Below, in pieces: positions 16,238 through 23,562 of a DNA stretch of 39,032 nucleotides; positions within the stretch are counted from its first letter, which is position 1, and each line of letters opens with the position of its first letter. The notes under the pieces were generated by a model. The model did no database searches. It saw only the letters and a program-made list of their open reading frames with translations, and was not told the origin of the DNA. The position numbers were made by a program, and so were the translations under genes. Source of the DNA: a virus; IMG/VR virus record IMGVR_UViG_3300030090_004288, positions 1 to 39,032 of that record; one strand, 5' to 3'.

Positions 16238-18045
16238 TATCGTGCTAACTCCTGTCCGACTCTACTAGGTCTTGCCACGCCTGGTGTAAGTGGGTTCCTT
16301 GTGGGTCTTCCTGTGCCGCCAAGACCCGCCATAGACCCCATGCTTTGTTGTATCGGCATACCGTCAGGGCCTAACATCGGCCCCTGCTGGTCCATAGCAG
16401 ACATCTGCTGGTTCTGCATCCGCTCCTCTTCCTGGTCCAACAGGTCTTGCAATCCAGCTTCGCGTGCCACCTCCTTAGCCATGAGTTCCTGCACTCGTGG
16501 ATCAGAGCGTATCAGGTCTTCGAGTAGGCGCCGCTGTTCACCAGTGGAATCCTCCAGTTTAGCATCAGCAGACCAGTAAGTCTCCTTGGACTTCAGTCCT
16601 TGCTGGACCTCTCGCAGTCCTATCTCGCGGTGCTGCAGCTGCATTACCGGGTCAACCAGCTCGAAGCTGATCAATATCGAGTAGTCACTCTCAACTAGGC
16701 TTGGGTCTATGGCGTGTCCACGTATGCGCAGGCTCAGGTCCAGCACATCTATCCACTGTAGGATATGTGATGCGGATTGCGTTGCAAGATGTTGCAGTTG
16801 CTTGCTCGGTGCTACGAACTTCCGTCCAGCAGCTGTGGTCAGAATCGCCTGTTGACCAACTGTAGATACGCCAGTTTCGCGGACCCCCTGGAGTGCCCTT
16901 GAGAACGTACCCATCTCGATATCCCTATCTAGCCATTCCTCGGACTGGAACATCCAGTTAGGTAGGTTAGGCATCTCCATCTTCCAGACATCGCCTCTGT
17001 TCCCCATCTCGATGACATCACCGCGGGCCATCTGTTCCTGCAGTTCTGCTGAGTCCATGACCGTACCCGTCGGGTTGAAAGTGGCTTCCATGAGGGCGTT
17101 GTGCCTACCGGAGACAGCCTGGGCCTGGGCTTTAAGTACCGGCATGACGGGTTCAAGTACGCCGACAGCCATATACGTGGGGTCTGATTCCTCGATGGCC
17201 GTGACCTCCTGGCCGTAGCCAGAGAAAGCATGGCTATAGGGCACGAATCCCCAGGTATTCTTCTCGACGAACAATAGTTCGCTATCTGCGACCATAGCGT
17301 GCCAGCACTCGGACCAGAACTCATCGACCATGATTAGCTCGAACGGGTTATCCCCTGTCTTCCAGGGGTGTACCTCACCGCGCTTGGCCTTTGATCCTGT
17401 CATCCTGGACCTTGTGGTTTCCTCAAGGTCTATGGACCGTCGATAGGAGTGCTTAATGGCTATCCTGGGTTCTTTTTCTGTTGGGTCTAGCAAGATACGT
17501 GACGGGTGAGGCGCCCTGGTACGGAAGGGCATCATGCTCTTTACCGCATTACGGTGGATACGGACGCGCCTGTCGTACTCGTCCTGTGGTTCGTTGCGTC
17601 CTTTGCGCGGTTTTTCCCGGCGTTCGACCATGCAATCGGTATCGAGGCCGTCTTCAACTACGGCATACCCATAGAGGAGCAGGTGCTTACCTACCTGTTT
17701 CCATGTAAGGTTAGGCTCAAATAGGGACGCCTCGTCCAGTATGGCCTTCATCGCAGGCTCTACCTGGTCGGCCCGGCGCTTGCTTGCCTCGGTCTGGGTC
17801 GTCGGCCAGCGGTGGACCATCGGTTCATAGGCTAGCTGGTGGTCTACGGCGTGGTCTACTATCGAGCGTGACCGGGCGGGTTTCAGCCATTCGGGGCGGT
17901 TCATCCCCTCCGGCCAGAGCTTAAAGGTCTGCTGGTAGTAGCTGTCTATCTCCTGCCATTTGGTGTGCGTGCGCGACCATAGGTCCTGGAGATACCTTGT
18001 CATCTGCCGGATGGACTCTACTGTGGGTTTATCATCGTAAGCCAA
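16237..18045 (-). CDS. Portal protein
   Basis: A 602-residue protein forming the dodecameric portal at the packaging vertex. Identification rests on its size, its position right after the large terminase, and the overall portal pattern. There is a helical N-terminus, a central region with VLEPVMPVLKAQAQAVSGRHNALME resembling the portal stem and crown helices, and a long Gln/Met-rich C-terminus (MQNQQMSAMDQQG) typical of portal crown or barrel ends. The start is TTG, supported by GAGGTGG five bases upstream. No in-frame ATG nearby has comparable support. The gene begins two bases after the terminase stop and ends overlapping the next gene. Confidence 0.8.
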   Translation of the reverse strand: MAYDDKPTVESIRQMTRYLQDLWSRTHTKWQEIDSYYQQTFKLWPEGMNRPEWLKPARSRSIVDHAVDHQLAYEPMVHRWPTTQTEASKRRADQVEPAMKAILDEASLFEPNLTWKQVGKHLLLYGYAVVEDGLDTDCMVERREKPRKGRNEPQDEYDRRVRIHRNAVKSMMPFRTRAPHPSRILLDPTEKEPRIAIKHSYRRSIDLEETTRSRMTGSKAKRGEVHPWKTGDNPFELIMVDEFWSECWHAMVADSELLFVEKNTWGFVPYSHAFSGYGQEVTAIEESDPTYMAVGVLEPVMPVLKAQAQAVSGRHNALMEATFNPTGTVMDSAELQEQMARGDVIEMGNRGDVWKMEMPNLPNWMFQSEEWLDRDIEMGTFSRALQGVRETGVSTVGQQAILTTAAGRKFVAPSKQLQHLATQSASHILQWIDVLDLSLRIRGHAIDPSLVESDYSILISFELVDPVMQLQHREIGLREVQQGLKSKETYWSADAKLEDSTGEQRRLLEDLIRSDPRVQELMAKEVAREAGLQDLLDQEEERMQNQQMSAMDQQGPMLGPDGMPIQQSMGSMAGLGGTGRPTRNPLTPGVARPSRVGQELAR

Positions 18046-18046
18046 A

Positions 18047-19549
18047 CTACCACCTCAAGCGGTTGCGGTTCCTTCCTAAGATCCTCTTCCACCCACTCTC
18101 ATGTGGGCCATATATGTCTCTTCCTGATGCCTGGGCGAAGCGGCGCAACTGCCATGCCACGCCCACAGCAAGGGGATAATCGTCGTGTGCCCCTGCCTGG
18201 CCTTCGATCCTGCCATTCTTCTTCGGATTTCGTATGACCGCATAGAACTGTTCAAGCCCTTCGTGGCTGGGAACAACCAAGAGTCGGTCTGTGACAGCCT
18301 CGATCAGTTCGCCCCAGAGGATATACCTAGAGCGTTCATCGGTATGCCAGCCGCATTTATCATCGTCTCTATAGTATAGGTGTGGGTATCTAGCTTCCCT
18401 GGCAGTCGATATGGTAAGTACGCCCCAGTCGTTATCCTCTATCCCCCAGACAGGGTTGTGATACATCTTCAATAGTTCCATAGAGGCTAAAGAAAGTTGG
18501 TCGGGCGGTATCAAGTTTGTCTGGATATCTGCGACGATATAGCCTGTACTTACGTCCAAGACCACTGTAACGGCGTAGTCTCCGCCAGTGCCGTGGGATG
18601 TATCCGTCGCTGCCACATATCTCTTGCCTGGATGATATTCCTGCCATATATTGGCTGTGACCGGGCCTACCTGGGATGTACGTATAGGTGTTCGGGTGTC
18701 CTGGGCCATAAGGTTAAGCACGTCATGATCGAAGGCGGCTATGGTCCGGGGCGGGGATAGGGCTTCTGCTTCACTTGACGGGTATTCTTTCTCGAACAGA
18801 GATATATCTGAATATTCGCGCTGGCGTGCAGTGAACCACTCGTTATCCCTGCCGGGGCGCACGTTCCAGCCGTAGAATATCTTCTTAAACCCGTTGTCCG
18901 GCGCCTCCTGGTACACCCTTTTGAACATGGACCTGGAATTAGCAGCATTGGACGTAGACACCATGATCAACTGGCCGCCCCCGTCGTCGATGGTGGGCTT
19001 TACAGCGGCGTAGTTGGCCTCCAGGTGTTCGTGGAAGTCGGCCTCGTCCAGTATGACCAGGGATGCCGTAGCGGAACGTCCTGCCTTATCGGTGGATGGT
19101 AGGGCGCGGATACCTGATTCTATGGACGGGAACGTGAGTTCCTGCCTGGAGTCCGTGCCAAGGGGCACCTTCAGACCTGCCGGCAGTCTCTCATAGATGA
19201 ACCGACTCTTGGATAATAGGACCTTGGATTCCTCTTCACCCTGGGATAATAGCAAGACCAGTGCGCCTTCCTTGTACATGGCAGTCCACAGTGAATAGGC
19301 AGCTAACAGCCAGGAAGCGCCTGTCTGCCGTGATTTCAGCCATACGATCAGCTTTTCTTCGTCAAGGTCCTGACATACCTCTACGAGGTGATTCCAGCGT
19401 TCGAACTGTATGACCCCCCTTCCGGGTGGGGGTTCCATGACCTGCACATGGTCTAAGAAGTCATTGAAATACCGTTCCGCCAGTGCGAACCCGGCAGCTT
19501 CACCGACCTCAAGTGCAAGACTCTCATCCGGTTTAATCACCTGAGTCAT
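18047..19549 (-). CDS. terL: Terminase large subunit
   Basis: A 500-residue DNA-packaging motor subunit with an N-terminal ATPase and a C-terminal RNase H-fold nuclease. Visible motifs are a divergent Walker A, KSRQTGAS near residue 73, and Walker B LVILDEAD near 165. Nuclease acidic residues lie in AATDTSHGTGGD (about 313), WGIEDNDWG (about 367) and GAHDDYPLA (about 457). The start at 19549 is preferred because GGAAGG lies five bases upstream; the in-frame GTG six bases before it is part of that site. It overlaps the small terminase gene by 17 bases and runs directly into the portal gene. It acts with the small subunit at the portal to cut and translocate DNA. Confidence 0.92.
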   Translation of the reverse strand: MTQVIKPDESLALEVGEAAGFALAERYFNDFLDHVQVMEPPPGRGVIQFERWNHLVEVCQDLDEEKLIVWLKSRQTGASWLLAAYSLWTAMYKEGALVLLLSQGEEESKVLLSKSRFIYERLPAGLKVPLGTDSRQELTFPSIESGIRALPSTDKAGRSATASLVILDEADFHEHLEANYAAVKPTIDDGGGQLIMVSTSNAANSRSMFKRVYQEAPDNGFKKIFYGWNVRPGRDNEWFTARQREYSDISLFEKEYPSSEAEALSPPRTIAAFDHDVLNLMAQDTRTPIRTSQVGPVTANIWQEYHPGKRYVAATDTSHGTGGDYAVTVVLDVSTGYIVADIQTNLIPPDQLSLASMELLKMYHNPVWGIEDNDWGVLTISTAREARYPHLYYRDDDKCGWHTDERSRYILWGELIEAVTDRLLVVPSHEGLEQFYAVIRNPKKNGRIEGQAGAHDDYPLAVGVAWQLRRFAQASGRDIYGPHESGWKRILGRNRNRLRW

Positions 19550-19931
19550 TTGCACCTTCCAAAGTCCTAGATGTTCCCTCGATTATATTGCGTCGTAGTT
19601 CGACAAGGGACCTTAGTTCTTCGTCTGAGAAGTCGTTGATAGCTCTGTGTACCACTTCACCTTCTATCTCTACGACCTGCGTAGCCTTACCGTAGGCCCG
19701 ATCCATAAGTAATTCTATGGCCCGTATCTGGTCACTGGGCCGGGACCCCTCTATCTCGCCCTGTGCCAACGCTACGAGGCGTCTTACCAGCATCTCCCCG
19801 TTCTGCGTAGAGAACAATATCTTCTGTGCCAGGTCTTTACTGCGTTTGACGGGGGTGCCAGACGGGTTACCCGACTGCCCTTTACGCCACGGTGGCTGCC
19901 AATTCGGTGGAGCGTTCTCCATATTAACCAC
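19533..19931 (-). CDS. terS: Terminase small subunit
   Basis: A 132-residue DNA-recognition subunit of the packaging terminase. The N-terminus carries WRKGQSGNPSGTP, the GQSGNPxGRP-type signature of DUF5681 proteins often found beside large terminases. Helices follow, including RAIELLMDRAYGKATQVVEIEGE, a common small-terminase motif. It overlaps the large subunit start. The start is uncertain: GTG at 19931 has GGGAG only three to four bases upstream, while ATG at 19922 is twelve bases away, so the protein could be 129 residues. It is the first gene of the leftward late operon after the control region. Confidence 0.82.
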   Translation of the reverse strand: MVNMENAPPNWQPPWRKGQSGNPSGTPVKRSKDLAQKILFSTQNGEMLVRRLVALAQGEIEGSRPSDQIRAIELLMDRAYGKATQVVEIEGEVVHRAINDFSDEELRSLVELRRNIIEGTSRTLEGANDSGD

Positions 19932-20115
19932 GAACTCCCAGCATTTCTGTCAATATATGCACAAGATACTACGGTATTACGTGCTGTTGCAAGAAAATAA
20001 CAGTTGTGCTACCCTGCCAGAACAGTGCGGGGATGGCCCTATATCCCCGGCCCTGGCATATAGCTGGGGCGCGTCAGGAAGAACAGGCCCCTTATAAACG
20101 AGGGTGGTGGGCCTA

Positions 20116-20157
20116 ACCTAACCTCCGATGCTATATCTCTTATATCGGAAGTTAGGT
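20116..20157. promoter_or_regulatory. 14-bp inverted repeat, possible operator
   Basis: Arms ACCTAACCTCCGAT (20116-20129) and ATCGGAAGTTAGGT (20144-20157) are reverse complements except for one base, with a 14-base AT-rich centre. The size and symmetry suit a dimeric repressor or activator site upstream of the late genes. A factor hairpin in the late leader is the alternative. Confidence 0.5.
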
Positions 20158-20231
20158 GGTCAGGGGTACTTCCTGGGCCGGGATGGACTAGCGTCGCTCA
20201 CCGGTTAATCGCAAAATCTGCAAGTATGTCC

Positions 20232-20261
20232 TTGGGACTTTTACGTAATATAAGTTATGGT
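20232..20261 (+). promoter_or_regulatory. Possible promoter of the candidate small RNA
   Basis: TTGGGA (20232-20237) and TATGGT (20256-20261) are 18 bases apart. Each matches sigma70 consensus at four of six positions. Transcription would begin near 20267, exactly at the first hairpin of the candidate RNA. Confidence 0.35.
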
Positions 20262-20266
20262 ATAGA

Positions 20267-20343
20267 CGTGGCTTCTCCCTAGCCACGCCTCCTCGCTGAA
20301 ACCCCCTGGAATGGTTAACCCCACCATACCCAGGGGGTTTTTT
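20267..20343 (+). ncRNA. Candidate small regulatory RNA with anti-Shine-Dalgarno motifs
   Basis: About 77 bases with two hairpins. The first has arms CGTGGCT and AGCCACG around a loop TCTCCCT. The second is the terminator at 20299-20343. The linker between them contains CCTCCTC. Both unpaired C-rich stretches are complementary to Shine-Dalgarno sequences used by this phage: AGGGAGA before the genes at 2314, 25672 and 26117, and GAGGAGG before 26950, 29183 and 31429. C-rich loops of this kind are known in regulatory RNAs that block ribosome binding. The competing view is a minus-strand late leader in which the same bases read as Shine-Dalgarno sequences. No coding potential is convincing. Confidence 0.4.
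20299..20343 (+). terminator. Strong intrinsic terminator, plus strand
   Basis: Perfect 11-bp arms AAACCCCCTGG and CCAGGGGGTTT enclose an inner ATGGT/ACCAT pair and are followed by a run of six T on the plus strand. The minus strand offers only three T after the stem, so termination is mainly for rightward transcripts. Confidence 0.85.
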
Positions 20344-20451
20344 AGTAACGGTGAAATAACGGTGAAAATCAGGCAAAAACTTGAAAATTTGAAACAGTTT
20401 TGTCAGTAAATCAGCGTCTACTGGTCCCCCTACCCCCACAGTACCCCATCC

Positions 20452-20473
20452 CCCCCACTTGGCGATGTGGGGG
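20452..20473. repeat. G/C-run hairpin
   Basis: CCCCCAC (20452-20458) pairs with GTGGGGG (20467-20473) across an 8-base loop. It is embedded in a cytosine-run tract from about 20425. No T run follows. It may be a structural element of the control region. Confidence 0.55.
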
Positions 20474-20526
20474 TGCCCAATAGCTACTCACTCGCCAATA
20501 GCAAGTATCACGCTATAGCATAATAG

Positions 20527-20670
20527 CTATTACGCTACCGGATACTACTAATTAGAACAAATGTTCCGATCAGCCTTTGCTACGGGAAGCTACCAATTAG
20601 AACATATGATCTAATCGCAGCTTTTGCTATCGTGAACTAGCGATTAGAACATAGGTGCTATAGAACATAA
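20527..20670. repeat. Three degenerate 45-bp direct repeats with ATTAGAACA core and GAAC-N4-GTTC site
   Basis: The core ATTAGAACA recurs at 20551, 20596 and 20643, each preceded by a similar 22-base tract, with a fourth partial TAGAACATA at 20661. The first copy forms GAACAAATGTTC (20555-20566), the GAAC-N4-GTTC palindrome of Gram-positive-type LexA/DinR boxes. The second forms the 20-base palindrome ATTAGA-N8-TCTAAT (20596-20615). The placement upstream of the first early gene suits repressor operators. An iteron role in replication is also possible. Confidence 0.55.
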
Positions 20671-20839
20671 GTTTGAGTGTAATTTCTACCGCTTGCCTAT
20701 AGCGGGATAGCTTTTCCATTCGATAGCTTTAATCGTGCTTAGGTGCCCGCTATGGCCCTATCTCCGGTACAAAATCCCATTTCATTCCATACAGTGCTAC
20801 TCCTTGCTATTTGCTACCATTTTTAGTAAAATGGGATAG

Positions 20840-20880
20840 GCGCATCACCACGGCCTAGGCCGAAAATTTAAGCGATGCGC
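20840..20880 (+). promoter_or_regulatory. Structured leader of the first early gene
   Basis: GCGCATC (20840-20846) pairs with GATGCGC (20874-20880) and encloses the perfect palindrome CGGCCTAGGCCG (20851-20862). The outer stem ends directly before the ribosome site GTGGAG, so its folding could affect access to it. A further inverted repeat, ATCCCATTT (20774-20782) with AAATGGGAT (20829-20837), lies just upstream. Confidence 0.5.
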
Positions 20881-20890
20881 GTGGAGTTTC

Positions 20891-21637
20891 ATGGTAACTA
20901 CCAACACATACAAGCTAGGCAATCCGGCGCAAGAATATGGGCTTATAGACATACTAGGGATAGTCAAGGACGAACCTACCGGAGCTATAGCGGTAGAATT
21001 CGCCGAAAAGTATCCCGATGATGCCGCCCTAGTAGTTGGGGCCGGAGTGGCTAGGGGCAAGGCTATCGGGAGCGAAAAAACTCAAAAGCAAACCAAAGCT
21101 AAAGGCGAAGTCGAATCGGATGAAAAGCTAGTAGCTAAAACACTATCCGCCTTGGGGCCGCAACTATCCTATAGGTGCGAACTAGGAAAAGTCACCGGGA
21201 AATTTACCATCACGGTAGACGATAGCGAAAAAGCTACCAAGGGCGCGGTCAAACTCATATTGGATAGCTACACTCCGGTAGGCATAGGTGGCAATGGCGG
21301 TAGCGTAGCATCGCCGCTATTCTCCGGTGATAAATTCGACCATTTCAAAATCAACGGGAAAGCTACCGCTACTATCAAGCATAACGACTATGACAATCTT
21401 AAAGATGATAGCAAGGCCGTTATACCGGTAGGCACTAGCATCAAACTAGATAGCGGTAAAAAGCTACTATGCGCCCTAGGCGTGGCCGTGCGTGCCAAGG
21501 CGGCTAGTGCGGAGGGAACTAGTACGCCCAAAATCATAGCCTTGGGCGATGCCACCAAAGCTACCATAAGCGTAGTAGATGTGGATGGCGTCGAATCTAG
21601 CTTAGTAGAATACATCAAAGCTAACAAAGCCGCCTAA
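20891..21637 (+). CDS. First early protein, function unknown
   Basis: A 248-residue soluble, beta-rich protein (MVTTNTYKLGNPAQEYG at the start) not recognised as a family. It has a Lys/Gln-rich basic segment near residues 60-80 and Gly/Ser/Asn turns in the middle, with no membrane segment or Cys motif. GGAG stands four bases before the ATG. It is the first gene after the control region, has its own structured leader, and is followed by a hairpin and a terminator, so it is probably made early and in quantity. Phages often place host-takeover or single-strand-binding proteins here, but nothing in the sequence proves either. Confidence 0.65.
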   Translation: MVTTNTYKLGNPAQEYGLIDILGIVKDEPTGAIAVEFAEKYPDDAALVVGAGVARGKAIGSEKTQKQTKAKGEVESDEKLVAKTLSALGPQLSYRCELGKVTGKFTITVDDSEKATKGAVKLILDSYTPVGIGGNGGSVASPLFSGDKFDHFKINGKATATIKHNDYDNLKDDSKAVIPVGTSIKLDSGKKLLCALGVAVRAKAASAEGTSTPKIIALGDATKATISVVDVDGVESSLVEYIKANKAA

Positions 21638-21650
21638 GCTATCCGCAACC

Positions 21651-21705
21651 ATAGGCCTAGCGCAAGCTAGGCCTATGCCGTGGCTAGCTTAGGGATAGGC
21701 CTAGC
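21651..21705 (+). repeat. GNRA-capped hairpin with a third repeat copy
   Basis: ATAGGCCTAGC (21651-21661) and its exact reverse complement (21666-21676) flank a GCAA tetraloop, giving a very stable RNA stem. A third, direct copy of the 11-mer stands at 21695-21705. There is no T run, so this is not a standard terminator. It could stabilise the 3' end of the upstream message or switch with the third copy. Confidence 0.65.
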
Positions 21706-21738
21706 TTGCACATTAAAAACTATTATCGGAGTCAAACT

Positions 21739-21951
21739 ATGCAATGCGCAAATTGTGGTTGCCCTATGGAATATAGCACCCTACTAGATAACATCAACCG
21801 AACATGCCATAGATTATTCTATTGCTACCGTTGCCTTTGGCAACTAAACAAGTACACGGTACTAGATACACTAGCTACCATATACCAAGATTCTAGGTTC
21901 GGTAATTTTGGCAACGGCGTGGATAATATTACGCCGGATGAAGTCGTTTAA
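21739..21951 (+). CDS. Small zinc-ribbon-like protein
   Basis: A 70-residue protein with CANC near the N-terminus and CYRC about 25 residues later, a four-cysteine zinc-ribbon layout. The C-terminal half is hydrophilic. The ATG at 21739 is chosen because CGGAG precedes it at eight bases; the upstream TTG in frame at 21706 has no ribosome site. It shares a transcript with the first early gene and ends 10 bases before a strong terminator. It may bind nucleic acid or a host protein; the function is unknown. Confidence 0.6.
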   Translation: MQCANCGCPMEYSTLLDNINRTCHRLFYCYRCLWQLNKYTVLDTLATIYQDSRFGNFGNGVDNITPDEVV

Positions 21952-21960
21952 CCTAGCACA

Positions 21961-21997
21961 ATGCCGGATAGCCTATCACTATCCGGCATATTTTTTT
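21961..21997 (+). terminator. Intrinsic terminator of the first early unit
   Basis: Perfect 11-bp arms ATGCCGGATAG and CTATCCGGCAT with a 7-base loop, followed by one A and seven T. It ends the first early transcript containing 20891-21951. Confidence 0.92.
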
Positions 21998-22255
21998 GCC
22001 TCATAGCGTGCCACCTGGTCGATCAGGTGGACCTAGCATAAAGCACAAACTGCGAGAAATACTGGACTTGATGACGTGATAGCAAAATCGCAGCCTTTAT
22101 ATCCGCCGGCACCCAGGCGCTACAGTTCCCTCTGATCCACCCTAACCGGTCCTTCCAGGCGCCGTACCTCACACCACCTCCACCTACACACTGACTGACA
22201 CTGACTGACACTGACAGGACTCATAGCCGGCGGGCTGCCCACGATACTATATCCC
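21998..22255. other. Gap with hairpin and 10-bp tandem repeat
   Basis: No gene is supported. CCACCTG (22011-22017) pairs with CAGGTGG (22024-22030). CTGACTGACA is repeated in tandem at 22191-22210 with a trailing partial copy. The region ends at the promoter starting at 22256. Confidence 0.55.
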
Positions 22256-22284
22256 TTGCCAAACGTGGTAGTTTATGGTATAAT
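22256..22284 (+). promoter_or_regulatory. Near-consensus sigma70 promoter, second early unit
   Basis: TTGCCA (22256-22261) and TATAAT (22279-22284) are separated by 17 bases. They match consensus at five and six of six positions. Transcription would start near 22291, leaving a short leader before the AGGAG ribosome site of the ATPase gene. Confidence 0.88.
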
Positions 22285-22326
22285 AGGGAAGGCCGTGACC
22301 AAATTTAAGGCCACCAGGAGTACAGC

Positions 22327-23562
22327 ATGGTAGACCAAATACTATGTGGCGATTGCAATAATACTTTCGCTACGTTCGAGGAGAGGGACAGTCACAACTG
22401 TATCCCTGCACCACCTCCGGTAGTGGAGGAACCAACGGTAGTTGATCAACCAGTAGTGGATAACTTCGCTATCGTCAACAACAATGGCGATGCTATCCAG
22501 CAAGGCATGGTCAACTATGTCATACCCGCCGGCAGTGAGTTAAGCGCACCGATAGAGGATGAGCTGGACCGCATCCTTGATAGCAAGGGACTCCAGCACG
22601 CAGATACTTGGAGTGACTACGGGCAATACCTATTTAATCATATAGTCAACAAGTGCCCACACAATCCGACCATCGCTGCTATAGGGCACGCTGGTATGGG
22701 TAAGACTAGGTTCTTCCAGGCCATAGCCCGTGCTAAGGGAATGGACTTCGTTAGTGTCAATGCCCACCAGGGCATGGACATATCGTGGCTGGTGGGTATG
22801 CCCGTACCTACCAATACTACCAACGGCGTCGGCCTGATCTTCGCTGATGGAGATCTAACAGATGCCATCCGTAGCAGCAAGAACCCCAACGGTACGATGT
22901 TCGTACTAGAGGAGTTCAACAGGGCGCCGCCTGAATTCATGACTAGACTGCATGGACTCACCGACCAGAGTGCGCCACGATGGACACTACCGGAAGCTGC
23001 TGGCATCGGTGATACCTATGTCCCTATACACTCCGGCTTCCAGTTCGTAGCTAGCATGAATCCTAGTGGCGGCGAGTATAACGCAGCCGCTATAGATTGG
23101 GCTATGAAAGATAGGTTGACCGTGACCCTGCCTGTCAATGAACCGCTAGCCGATGAGCTGGCTATCATCAAGGGCTACTTCCCCGATGAGACAGTGATCT
23201 ATAACTCGGATAAGAAAGCTAACGTCACGGTTGGCAGGTCCGCATGGATAAATACATGGGAGAAATTCATCATAGATGCCAGGCCTCCCATCATAGATAG
23301 GCCGAAACCTAGCAACGATGGCTCCATCATGCCATCACTACCACACCAGGTACACCGTGACTTTGGCAGTGGTAGTGGTAGCACTAGGATGTTAAGCACC
23401 AGAACCCTACTAGATATGATGCTACACATCAAGCTGGGTTGGACGCCGACCGAGGTGGCAGTCATGGTACTAGCCGACCGCTATGAGAATAGCGCAGGCA
23501 TAGCCAACAAATTCCTGCCACTATTCGGGAACGGCATCAAAGCAGAGGCCGCTCATGCCTAG
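22327..23562 (+). CDS. MoxR/CobS-type AAA+ ATPase with N-terminal zinc finger
   Basis: A 411-residue ATPase of the MoxR/CobS group. Residues 7-25 (CGDC, then HNC) form a probable zinc finger. A Pro/Val linker follows, then Walker A GHAGMGKT at 120-127, Walker B MFVLEEFNR at 191-199, and a typical MoxR sensor segment (ASMNPSGGEYNAAAIDWAM). The next gene overlaps by eight bases and encodes a CobT/VWA partner. MoxR-VWA pairs act as chaperone-like machines that remodel other proteins, while true CobS works with CobN in cobalt insertion, which is absent here. Phage CobS-like genes are widespread but mostly unexplained. AGGAG stands six bases before the ATG. Confidence 0.85.
   Translation: MVDQILCGDCNNTFATFEERDSHNCIPAPPPVVEEPTVVDQPVVDNFAIVNNNGDAIQQGMVNYVIPAGSELSAPIEDELDRILDSKGLQHADTWSDYGQYLFNHIVNKCPHNPTIAAIGHAGMGKTRFFQAIARAKGMDFVSVNAHQGMDISWLVGMPVPTNTTNGVGLIFADGDLTDAIRSSKNPNGTMFVLEEFNRAPPEFMTRLHGLTDQSAPRWTLPEAAGIGDTYVPIHSGFQFVASMNPSGGEYNAAAIDWAMKDRLTVTLPVNEPLADELAIIKGYFPDETVIYNSDKKANVTVGRSAWINTWEKFIIDARPPIIDRPKPSNDGSIMPSLPHQVHRDFGSGSGSTRMLSTRTLLDMMLHIKLGWTPTEVAVMVLADRYENSAGIANKFLPLFGNGIKAEAAHA

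Larger units (their letters stand above)
19932..20890. promoter_or_regulatory. Divergent control region between late and early arms
   Basis: These 960 bp carry no convincing protein gene. They separate leftward terminase genes from rightward early genes and must hold the promoters for both. I see an inverted repeat (20116-20157), a candidate small RNA ending in a strong terminator (20267-20343), a C/G-run hairpin (20452-20473), three 45-bp direct repeats (20527-20670) and palindromes before the first early gene (20774-20880). No convincing late promoter could be picked out on the minus strand. Confidence 0.7.

Noticed and set aside
20188-20439. 83-residue minus-strand frame in the control region
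   Set aside because: It runs through the terminator and hairpins. A GTG inside has GAGGAGG only one base upstream, too close. A small late leader peptide cannot be fully excluded.
22023-22211. 62-residue minus-strand frame in the gap before the ATPase gene
   Set aside because: It is opposite to all neighbours, reads the CTGACTGACA tandem repeat as its N-terminus and has no ribosome site.
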